Shown here piece after piece: positions 13,170 through 23,000 of a stretch of 34,150 nucleotides of DNA. How positions within the stretch are numbered: the stretch's first letter is position 1; every line of letters starts with the position of its first letter. The notes beneath the pieces were generated by a model. It searched no databases. It worked only from the letters and a program-made list of their open reading frames with translations, and was not told the origin of the DNA. A program made the position numbers and the translations under genes. The DNA is from a virus: IMG/VR virus record IMGVR_UViG_3300007541_000086, positions 1 through 34,150 of that record; one strand, given 5' to 3'.

Positions 13170-13354
13170 GCATTGAAGATACCAAGGCCATACTCGAAAT
13201 GATTAGGACGCCGCCAAAGATAGAGACATCTGTTGGCAAAAGAAGCAACAGAAGGTATGGGTCCAACATGAAGCGTGGAGATTTCTATGGCCTGAAGAAA
13301 AGGCGTGTCATAAAAGATCTAAAAGAACTTGAGGGGAATGTAAAAGATGAATGA
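13166..13354 (+). CDS. Small basic protein, unknown function (62 aa)
   Basis: The start overlaps the preceding stop (ATGA), with GGGAGCGCGCC upstream. The product is strongly basic in its C-terminal half (KRSNRRYGSNMKRGDFYGLK, then KRRVIKDLKELEG), so nucleic-acid binding is possible. There is no recognised fold. Its stop overlaps the next start by 8 nt, so all genes from 10589 to 13817 form one coupled unit. Confidence 0.65.
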   Translation: MSIEDTKAILEMIRTPPKIETSVGKRSNRRYGSNMKRGDFYGLKKRRVIKDLKELEGNVKDE

Positions 13355-13817
13355 CGTTAGAGATGCTACCGTATCATTTGAGGCAGTCAAGACATCGATG
13401 TCTCAAAGTAAAGCAGGGACTATCCTGCGTCTTGCCATCCATCCAAACGAGGTTCCCCCAAGTCTACACACTGACTGGGTTGGTTCACGCTACATGGTGG
13501 CGCTGGTAAAGTTAGATGACCACGATCAACCTGAGATCCCTCAGCACAAAAGGGAGACTGACGCTATGGTTGCATCAGCAGGAATGCTGTGTCGCAACTT
13601 TGACTTTGCTGATTACATTTACCGTCAAGGTCTGATTGAAGACTACGACAGTATCGATGATGAGAAGAGGGAGAAGCAAGTGGTGCATGGCCTCAGATCA
13701 TATCTTGGCATTGAGAGTAGATCAGAGCTTCACAATAATTCAAATGCGCGTGAGCGCTTCAAACAACTACAAGAAGGATTTGAGTCATGGAAAATGGGCA
13801 AGTCAGCAACGGCTTAG
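13347..13817 (+). CDS. Conserved phage protein, unknown function (156 aa)
   Basis: The N-terminal block VSFEAVKTSMSQSKAGTILR, LAIHPNEVPPSL and WVGSRYMVALVKLDD (about 8-58) resembles a small beta-rich module I associate with conserved hypothetical proteins in phage replication operons. The C-terminal part (from about 90) is helical: DYIYRQGLIEDYDSIDDEKR, then GLRSYLGIESRSELHNNSNA. The function is unknown. The start overlaps the upstream gene, and the 3' end overlaps the AlpA-like gene by 31 nt. Confidence 0.75.
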   Translation: MNDVRDATVSFEAVKTSMSQSKAGTILRLAIHPNEVPPSLHTDWVGSRYMVALVKLDDHDQPEIPQHKRETDAMVASAGMLCRNFDFADYIYRQGLIEDYDSIDDEKREKQVVHGLRSYLGIESRSELHNNSNARERFKQLQEGFESWKMGKSATA

Positions 13818-13993
13818 TAAACATAAGGGGTCTTGCCGACATGCTGTTGGTGGACAATACAAGGAAGGCCAAGTATATAATAAAGCAGAACGATGACTTC
13901 CCAAAGGCTATATACCTCAGCCCTCGCAACAGATGTTGGAAGGTTGAAGAGGTTAAGAAATGGCTTGACATGAAAAGGGATAGTTCTATATAA
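13787..13993 (+). CDS. AlpA/excisionase-like winged-helix protein
   Basis: A 68-aa DNA-binding protein. Seen: NIRGLADMLLVDNTRKAKY (about 12-30) as HTH, then FPKAIYLSPRNRCWKVEEVKKW (about 38-59), the wing-like pattern of AlpA/MerR-type regulators (FPxPxxLG...RWxxxEVxxWL). The start is supported by AAGGA 8 nt upstream. No integrase accompanies it, so a transcription regulator is more likely than an excisionase. Its stop codon lies inside palindrome copy 7, and a terminator follows. Confidence 0.7.
   Translation: MENGQVSNGLVNIRGLADMLLVDNTRKAKYIIKQNDDFPKAIYLSPRNRCWKVEEVKKWLDMKRDSSI
13965..13992 (+). promoter_or_regulatory. Candidate sigma-70 promoter at the end of the AlpA-like gene
   Basis: TTGACA (13965-13970), a 16-bp spacer, then TATATA (13987-13992) inside palindrome copy 7. 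Transcription would start near 13999 and meet the 14021-14056 hairpin, giving a short RNA of about 55-60 nt. The boxes also lie in coding sequence, so coincidence is possible. Confidence 0.3.
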
Positions 13994-13996
13994 CTT
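13981..13996. repeat. Dispersed 16-bp palindrome, copy 7
   Basis: TAGTTCTATATAACTT. It includes the stop codon of the AlpA-like gene. Confidence 0.8.
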
Positions 13997-14020
13997 AACA
14001 GCACGGAAACGTGTTCGGCT

Positions 14021-14056
14021 GGTAAAAGCGGTGTCGGAAACGGCTCCGCTTTTACC
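14021..14056. terminator. Bidirectional terminator between convergent units
   Basis: GGTAAAAGCGG (14021-14031) pairs perfectly over 11 bp with CCGCTTTTACC (14046-14056). The right arm contains the stop codon of the giant polyvalent gene on the minus strand. It separates the rightward recombination operon from the leftward late operon. Confidence 0.75.
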
Positions 14057-17000
14057 TTATTCCAGCGTCATACATAGTCTTGTTGGCCTCTTTAACCAAC
14101 TGATTAATCCTTTCATTGATCTTAGCAATCAGTTCAGTCTTCCTTGCCTCTGGCATAATGGGATTGTTTCTTATTGTGTTCTTCTGTCTGATCAATCTGT
14201 TCCGAGCGTTGTCGATACGCTTGACATTGCCATATATACTAAGCAATGTTTCATACTCAGCACGGACACGGCGTATGTTTGCTGGGTCTCTGTATGCCAT
14301 TGCTGTCTCAAGTTCTTTACGCGCGCTCAGGATCTTATCCCTGTTCTCAATGTAAACTCCCACATCTTCATATGATGATGGGGAGATTGTTAGTTTGCGT
14401 ACAATCGGCAGTGTTCGAGAAAGATCACCGTCAAAGTCGCCAGCCAGAGCCTTGGTTACATTGACCGGAGTTTCAACTGACCTTCTTACAAACGCACCAG
14501 CGGCGCCAGTAACGTAGTCAAACCAAAACTCAAGAACATCTGGAGAAAAATCTATATACCCCGGAGTTACCTCTGTTCCTCCGGTCAAAGAATTTATTTG
14601 CTGTGCGATAGTGCGAGCCACAGGGCTGGTGTTGTTCCAGTACATCTGGCTGTCTGGCTTTTGCAAGCCAAACGGAGAGCTAAACTTGTAGATTGGGTCG
14701 CCCTTGTAGTCCTTGTTTACCATTAGCGAAACGAATGGGTCTACTACAGTGGGAGCCGCAATGTTTTCCCAGTCTTCAATTCCAGAGCCAAGAGGGTTTA
14801 GGAGTTCAAGCATAGTGCCTGTAATTGTTTCGCTCGCCTGACCAACGGTGTACTCACCACGCATAACACGGCTGATTGAGCGCCCTGTGTTGGTCGCCAT
14901 GTTAAGTCCGTAGGCAAGTGGGATCTTAATAAACTTGCCGCCAATAACTCCTGCAAATGGGTTAGGTAGAATAAGATTATGCTCAAGAGTGTAGTCACTT
15001 AACTCGTCATAGTCGTTCTTACCGTCTCCATCCTCATCGTCAGACAGCGCACCCATCAACTGGTCTTGAAGCATGCCATAAATAAACATGCTACCCCATA
15101 ATGCTCTTACCTTTGGCGAGCGAACAGCCGCATTGGCTAGTGCCATCGAACCTTGAAGTGATGCGTTATAGAATAGGAACAGGCTGTTCATGAGAACCTT
15201 GTCTTCGCCACCCTTGGCAAAGTTAACAGTCACATTCCTTGCCGCTTGTGCTGCTCTTTGTTCACTGTATCCTCGCTTGCGTAACGCATCAAAGGTTGCT
15301 ATGCGAACGCCGTTCTCAACCGCAGTGTTGTAGTCTTCAAGGAATTTGCCAAGTTTGCTGAAGCCATTCTTTACCAAGCCAAGTTTGCCAGACTTAGAGT
15401 CTCTACCTATGCCATCAACAATACCTTTGAGTTGCTCAACCTGATCTTGTAGATCTGACATTTGGTTGGTCGCGTTCTTACCGCCAGCCTTCACAAACTC
15501 TTCGTAGATTCTAGCCCACTCACTATCCTTATTGCCACGAAGCAACCCAGCGATGCCCTTCACCGCTGGCAATGCGTTCTTAACAATCTCTCTTGTTATC
15601 TCTTTTTCTTCATACTGATTGATGTTAATTGCTGCTGTCTCAAGGTCACGGGCAAAGTTAGATATAACAAACTCTGGGTTCCAAGATGTGTTTAGGTTTG
15701 ACAGGACGCGATTAATTTTTCCCATAAACCTAACAAGGCTAGAAGATTTTGTTGGCGTCATTGCACCCTTCAGGGCGCGTGCGATACGGTCATCAAAGAT
15801 TTCGATATGCTTTTCTTCACCGTTTATTTTAACAGTCAAGATGTTGTCACGAATGGAGTCATCATATTTGTCGATGACCTCACCATAGTTGGATGTGTCA
15901 ATGTCCCTGTTTGTGATCAGTTCATAGAAAGCCTTACCAACCTTGTTGCGCTCTGCCTTCTGAACGGACTGTTGATTCTGAGCCATCAAGTTAGCCAAGA
16001 TGTTTACGGCATAACTATCACCACGTCCTTGCATCCGCGCTTCAAGTCTACCCCTTGAACCATACAGGTTGGGCGAACGGCGCGATGAGTTGCGGTAATC
16101 TTGAGACGCCTCTTCGTCAGGCTCCATTGTTCCACGCAGTGGTACATAGTTGCTGAAGTTAGTTGGTTGCCACTTGCCCTCTGGGTCAGCCTGTACAGTC
16201 GCTGGGTCTGGGATCAAGTCTCCATCTTCGCGTATCTTGTTAGTGCTTTGAACGATGCCATCTGCAAATGATGCAACAGTGTCCAGTTGAGAGCGCAGTG
16301 TTGGATCTTGCTTTGCCACCCAATCCATAATAAAATCGGCTTCTTGATCTGACATACCAGAGCCAACGCCGCGCTTGTATTTATTTAAGATGTACGCGTT
16401 ACGTTCTCTTGCGTGCCGTGCATACAAAAACGCTTCAGCAAGTGCAATCTTTGGAGACTGATCCTCTGCTAAATAATCTCTAACAAATTTAGAGCCAGAG
16501 GCAAGCGATGAAAGGCTGGTATCCGTAGCGTCCAAAGCCTTCACGCTTTCAGCAAGAGGCTCAAACAATTCCTGCTGGTTCTTTTCAATCTGATAACCAG
16601 CACGTCCTTGCGCTAGTTCTTCCTGTAGGTAAGCATCGTGGGCGTCAACAATGTCGGCGCCCTCACGGCTCAACTCGTCATAAAGTTTACCCACTGGCAA
16701 CAGTGCATCTTGATACTTAGTAAAGAACCTTTCAGACAAAGCCTCTGCTCTGTCCTTGTCAGTGACTATACCAAGAGCCTTAGGGATCTTGTAGGTGGCT
16801 ATACCAAGAACCTTGGACAGCAAACCTGATACGTTGTTGTAAGATATTTTGGCTGTCTGCTGGTCTACTCGCTCGGCAAGTCGAGAGTTGCTCATACTGT
16901 ATGAGCGCTCTGGTACTAGCGCTATGCTTCGCTTTCGCTCTTGGTCAGAAGTTCTTGGGCTTCCTTCTTCTTGTCCATCTGTGATTGGAGTGACATCACC

Positions 17001-20000
17001 AGATTCCTCAGTTGAGAACGTGGAATTTGCCCGATCACGGACGATGACTCGGTCTGCTTCGGGGAGTGCTTCTGCGATTGTTTCGACATCATAGCCTTCC
17101 TTTTGTAGTAGCGCTATAGCGCCATCAATGTAATCGTTGTCATCACCAATGCCCTTCCTGACACCGTATGAATAGAAAAGATTCTTTTCAGGATACCACA
17201 TCAGCGCTTGGAAGTCAGCGTTGTTGATATCAATACCAAGATCTTCCTTTAGAATCTCTCTGGCACGATTGGTAATAGCGCGCATTGCTGTACGTTGCTT
17301 TGCCGTGCGAGGATCTTCTTGCATTTGAGTCGTGAAGTTTTTAGCCGCAGTATCAGCCGCCAACAGTAACTCTGATTTCTTTGGCTCGCCATAGCCAGCC
17401 TTAATCCTGCGTACTCTGTAGTTCTGAAACTGGTTGTTTAACTCTATGGCAAACTCTTGCACGTTTGCATCTGTTACTATGTCGGCGTTAATAACATCAA
17501 GAGATGCCTTTACAAGTTCAGCCTCTGCCTCTCTGAGTGGCATGTTGTTTACGGCTTTTAATACTCGAGCCTCGTTGTTCGCAACGGTTCTCTCTGTGAC
17601 ATTTTTGAATGGCTCGCCAGTTATGCGGTTAAACATACGCATCCACCAACGATCCATGGTGAGTGTTTCAAAGTTGCCATTTAAGTTCTGATAAAAGCCC
17701 TGACCAATTTTAGGGCCCATGATATAAGAGACATACACTTCAGTATCGACAGACTCTTTGGCGTCCACTGTAATACCAAGCGCTCGTACAACATTGTTCT
17801 GACGCAGTTCACGCACGGTCATCTTCTGGCTTAGAAATTCCTTGATCTCTAAGTCGGTGTAGCCCATGTCTTTCATGGTGTTATACAGGGCAAAGGCATT
17901 AACCATTGAGCCGCCCTGATTGCCAAAGCCCTTCTCAATAAACTTGCCAGTTTCTTTCCAGTTCCTGTATTGCTCTGCGGCGTACTGCCAGTTTGGTATC
18001 ACGCCAATACCGTTAGATGTTACAGCGGTAGCGTATTGATACGCGGCTTCATCAGCAGTCCCCGGCTTAACATCTGGGAATAGGACACTGGTAATTCTTT
18101 TGGCAAGGCTAAGTGTTTTGTCATACCAGCCAATAGCATTTCCGTCTCTTGAATAGGCGGCTTCAGCCTCTGCCGCAATCAGAGTAGCAATCTCTTCCCA
18201 GTTATTTGGATCAGACCAGTCAAGAACAACATTGCCCCTATCGTTTTGCATATTCTGTGCAGCGTCAACAAGTATTACCGTGTTGTATGGTGCTTGTGGT
18301 ATGTAGTATCTGTTCTCTGGGTCACCTACCTCAGTGTTAACATTACCAAGGCTGGTAAGTTTGTACTGCTCAGGGGTGAGCCTTGCGATAGAATACTTCG
18401 GCGCCTCAGATAAGTTAGGTCTAACTTTTAACGGATTAAATACTGCGGCAGCAAGACCCATAGGACTGTTCGCATAGTAGCCAAGATAGCCACTATCCTT
18501 AATCAACTTCTCAGTCATGGTTGTCGCATGATTGGAGCGATCTCTCGACACAGTAAGATGATCTGGTATCGTTGCTATTGCTTTGTCTTTGAAGTTCTCA
18601 GGGTCAGCGTCCCAATTGTACAAAGATTCAAGAGGAACCTCTGTAATGTACATAGAGTCCCCAATGTTCCAAGAGTCTTTGGACTTGGAGTACCCTCCAT
18701 CTTCCCCGACATTCAAGCCATAGTAACTGCGAGGTGGGTATATGGATGAGAAGCCAACACGGCGCTCACGCTCGTCACCACGCATCATTACGTTAGACCC
18801 CTGACGTTCTGGGTCTACCGTATCAATATCTTCTACGCTTGAGTAATGAGTTAGTCTGACTTTGCCGTCTTCGTTGACGCTCGGGACAGGAGCGACTGAG
18901 CGCGCGCGTATCTTGCCTGCATCGCCAGCTTGTCCTGCTCCAGTTCTTCCGACTCGACCAAGGTCTGACCTGCCAACTCGGCTTCCACCGTTTGGTCCAT
19001 TTGTTTCTTCAACGATTCTTCCATCTTCAATCTCCAAGTCTGGCGCCACGCCCTCGTTCACAACGAAGTCAGGAAGTAGCGTAAGTTTCTGATCAGCATA
19101 AACTGTTTCGCCCGGGTTGGCACGGTTCTGATCACCATATGGACCGTAGTTAACCCAAGAGTTTTGACCGCGGGTCTCTGTTGTCATAGCCCTTGCGGCA
19201 AGCGGAGAGTACATGCGAACGTGCGCTTGCCATGCGTTCTCTTCGCCACGGGCAGTGAAGGTCGCGCCCTCAAGCCCATGCCCAAAGTAGTCGTGGACAA
19301 TACGGAATAAGTCATTGACCGTCACGTCAAGACCATCAATTCTTTCGCCAACCTTGTCGAGCAATGGATTCAGAACCCTTTGCTCATCTGTGATTTCCTC
19401 TACACCAAATCCATCTTCAGTTGGGAATACCCACATATGATTGTTGTCACGGATATCAAGCAACACATCACGCGATCCGTTCGGGTATGGGTTGTCCTGA
19501 CCTTGCTTGATAAACTCAATGTTGATACCAGTGTCTTTAATAAACTGCCATTGCGCTTTGGTCTCATCAGCCATAGCCTTGTATGCGGCGCGCACATCTG
19601 GATCTAGAGGAGAGTCCTCTGCCTCTTGGAAGGCCCCAGCAATACGCCGCGCAAGATCTTCATTGACTTGTACATACTCAGCCTGTCTCCGCATCGGCAT
19701 GCCAACCGATTTAAGGTAGCGATCCTTGACATCATGAACCACATCAATCGGGCCAAGTAGATTAGATGGCGTGTTAGGCAGTCGAGCAACTGAATACTTG
19801 AAGTCAGGCTTGCGACCAAACTGTGGGTTCTTTGCCAAGACAAGTGGGCCAACCTGAACGACTAAATCAGCGCCAATAACTGGCTGAGTTGTCACCCTGT
19901 CATAGAAGTATGCGTGGCGTGTGGGATCAAATCCAACCTGAACAACAGATGGGTCAAGCAAAAGTTGCTGTGCCAGAGCAAAGTCTGCGTCAGGATTAGA

Positions 20001-23000
20001 CCCAACGAACGATCCTTTAATGGTGGCGTATGGGCCTTTCTCTCCACCTTGTGCAATCCGCAAGCCAGTTCTTTCACTCGCTGAGAAAGACACATTTTGT
20101 ATTACTGCTGTCGCTTCATGCGCTATTACTCTGTTGTTGGAGTCATGAATGGTGGGCACCCAAACTCCCTGATACCTGTAGGCTGGGATATCAAGTCTTA
20201 AACTAATTGGCGTGCCAACCTCAATGTTAGATGCCTTGCCTAACTTTTCCAGTTTCTTTGGGGCAGTAGCCGACAAAGCACGCCTCATGTCTTCCATTGT
20301 TTCTGGAGCGGGGACAGTTTGATACGGCATGATAGGCTTAAATTCATTGACGATGTTGTCATACTCTTCGTATGTGATCTCACCATCAGCCAATCTATTA
20401 GCCGCTTTTTCAAGTTCAGGTACACGCTTGGTTACATCCTTAAAGTTTTGACCAATGCGCTCAATGTCACCTTTAAGTGGCACCATGTACCCAGCGCGAA
20501 CGCCAGCAGTGGAATAGCGAGAGCCAGCAGGTGCTTGAGCGGCCTTTTGTAGGTTGCGCTGTCTCTTGCCGACCTTGCCAGCGAGGATGCCGTCAAACAA
20601 TTCTGCGGCGCTGTTAAACCCTGCATCGCTGTGGGCTCTGAACACAGACTTAAAGAAGCGTACAATCTTTTGGAAGATACCCTTCGGCTTTCCGCCGACC
20701 TTGATGCGACCATCAGCGTAAGCGCGGAACATTTCAGCCACCGCTTCTTCTGCTATGTACTCTTGACTCTGACCACGGTTCATAATTGAAGCGCGTTCCA
20801 TGAACGTGTAGTCTCGCTCTAGGTTTTTGCCAGCCTTTGACCGCACATACTTGCGATTGGTTGCCGCTTTAACCAGCATACTAAACTCAGCGTCAGTGAT
20901 AACACCCAGCGACCGAAGCGAGTGGATCACCTCGTGGTTTACTACACCCTTGAGGCGCTGTGTAAGTTGTGCCTCTGTCAGGTTTGGATTATAGACCTCC
21001 ATGGCAATCGTAATCATGCGGCGACCAGCATCGCCTGAAGTTTCATAAGCCTCTACGACATGACCACTTTTGATGCGCTCTGGCTCTAATACATTCTGGG
21101 TTACTAGATCAACATCAGACAAACCAAGGTCTTTGAACAAATACTTGCGGAGGTTGTTAGCCACTGTGTTGATAGTGCGCTTGTACTCGTCTGTAGGCTT
21201 TGCGCTCAGTGATTCCATCATGGCCTGACGCGCTTCATTGGACGTGATCTGAACAGCGTTCACTCTGTCTGCGTTGTCTGGCTGTGACTGATTAGCCAAT
21301 GCTTGGAATGTGTTTACTCTTTCAGAGATGGCCTCAACTCTAGCGCTGGTCTCGTCAGCAACGCGCTGTTGGTTCTCGATCTCCATTTGTTCTTGTGTGT
21401 TGGTGGCGCCACGCTCTTTCAGTTCTTGCAGTTTGCGGCGTTCATCTGCGGCCTGCACTCTCAGAGCATTTAACTGAGATTCAAACTCTCTTAACTTGAT
21501 GTGCTTATCAGACTGTACAGGCTCCTCTTTACCTTCAGGCAGAACAGCTTTGTGCTGAGTAGGTGATATAGGTGTAGCGTGACCCTTCTTAGCAAGGGCA
21601 TCAACTGCCGCGCGCGCTTCGTTGACTTTCATTTTATACTTGCGCTGAATTTTTGGTATGCTAATCACACCATCTTTAGCCAATATGCTACCGTCTTTGA
21701 GCGACTGCTTCATGTCCTCAAAGTTCTCTATAACTTTTTGGTTAACAATGCTTGCTTCTTTTTGCTGTGCCTGCTCTGCCTCTGTTAACTTAGGCTCAAA
21801 GAACGCTGGCTTTTGTTTGGTAGCCTCACGATTGTACGCGGCAATGCCACGCTCCGCGCCATAAGCGTCAGTAACAATGTCTTGAAGTTCTTGGATTCCA
21901 ATCTCTGAATCAACATCGGCGATACCCGTGCGCGTGCGGTACTGACGAACAGCCAACTGCTCATCATCTGGTAAGTTCTTTAGATCTACACCAGCAAAAC
22001 CACCAACGGTTATCTCGCGCATCTTTTGCGCTTGAAGTTCTCTCTCCGCTGTAGGGTCTAACGCCAGTCTTTTCAGGCGCGCCGAATCTTCTAACTGCTT
22101 TTCAGTAGGGCCAGTTGTTGTTTCATCAACAACATTAACCTCTAGATTTTCTACCTTTTCTGGCTGTGGCAACAGTTGCTGTACTGGGTTGCCCTCGTCA
22201 TCGTACTGCTCAAAGCCAAGAGATGCTTGAGCATTGCCAAAATCAAATTGCTTTTCGTTTGACTCTTCTCTGAGGTCGTTCTCTAGTTGACGATCCTTGT
22301 CAAACTGTTTGCGCACACGGCGACCGCCTACAGTATCAATCAAGAACTGTAATGTGGCGCCAGCACCGCCACCATAAATAGCATCATCTTGATATGCGCT
22401 TGCTGTAATTTCAAGATCTGGGTTGTATATATTTTGCTCAACAAGGTCTTGCATTATAGCGGCGCCAACTTCTTGCCCGCCTTCTATAAGTCCCTGTGTG
22501 CCAGCGTTCTTTAACCGTCTTGCAATAATTGATGTTGCTGTTTGCTTTTCTTCCTTAGGAACCTTTCTCAACATCTTTCCTATTTGACCGAACAAGCGAC
22601 CTATAGGAAGCGCTTCTGTAGACCCAACGCCGCCACCAAGTATTGTGGCCCATTGCATCTGGTCGTCAGATAGTTGCTCTCCGTTCTCAAGGGCAAGTTG
22701 GATTCTATCCATCTGCTCCTTAGATCCAAGAGCGACACCTTGTGTTGCCGCAGTTGCTGTCGCCAAAGCGGTCGCTGTCTTTGCACCTGCGCCAGCAAGA
22801 GACGCGCCTTTTGCTACGCCTAAGCCGGGGATGAAGAAAGAGGCAACGGAACCTAAAGTTTGACCAGCCTTAGAGTATGGATCGTCAGTAGCCTCGCCAA
22901 ACACATAGTCAACACCTGACTGAAGGTAATCTGATGCACCGCCAGCGATCTGACCTACCGTTGTTTCGCCGGGGTTATAACCTAAAACAGATTCGCCTAG

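Noticed and set aside
18414-18425. GTTAGGTCTAAC followed by TTTT, a palindrome resembling the dispersed family
   Set aside because: The central bases (AGGTCT) depart from the consensus at several positions, so it was not counted.
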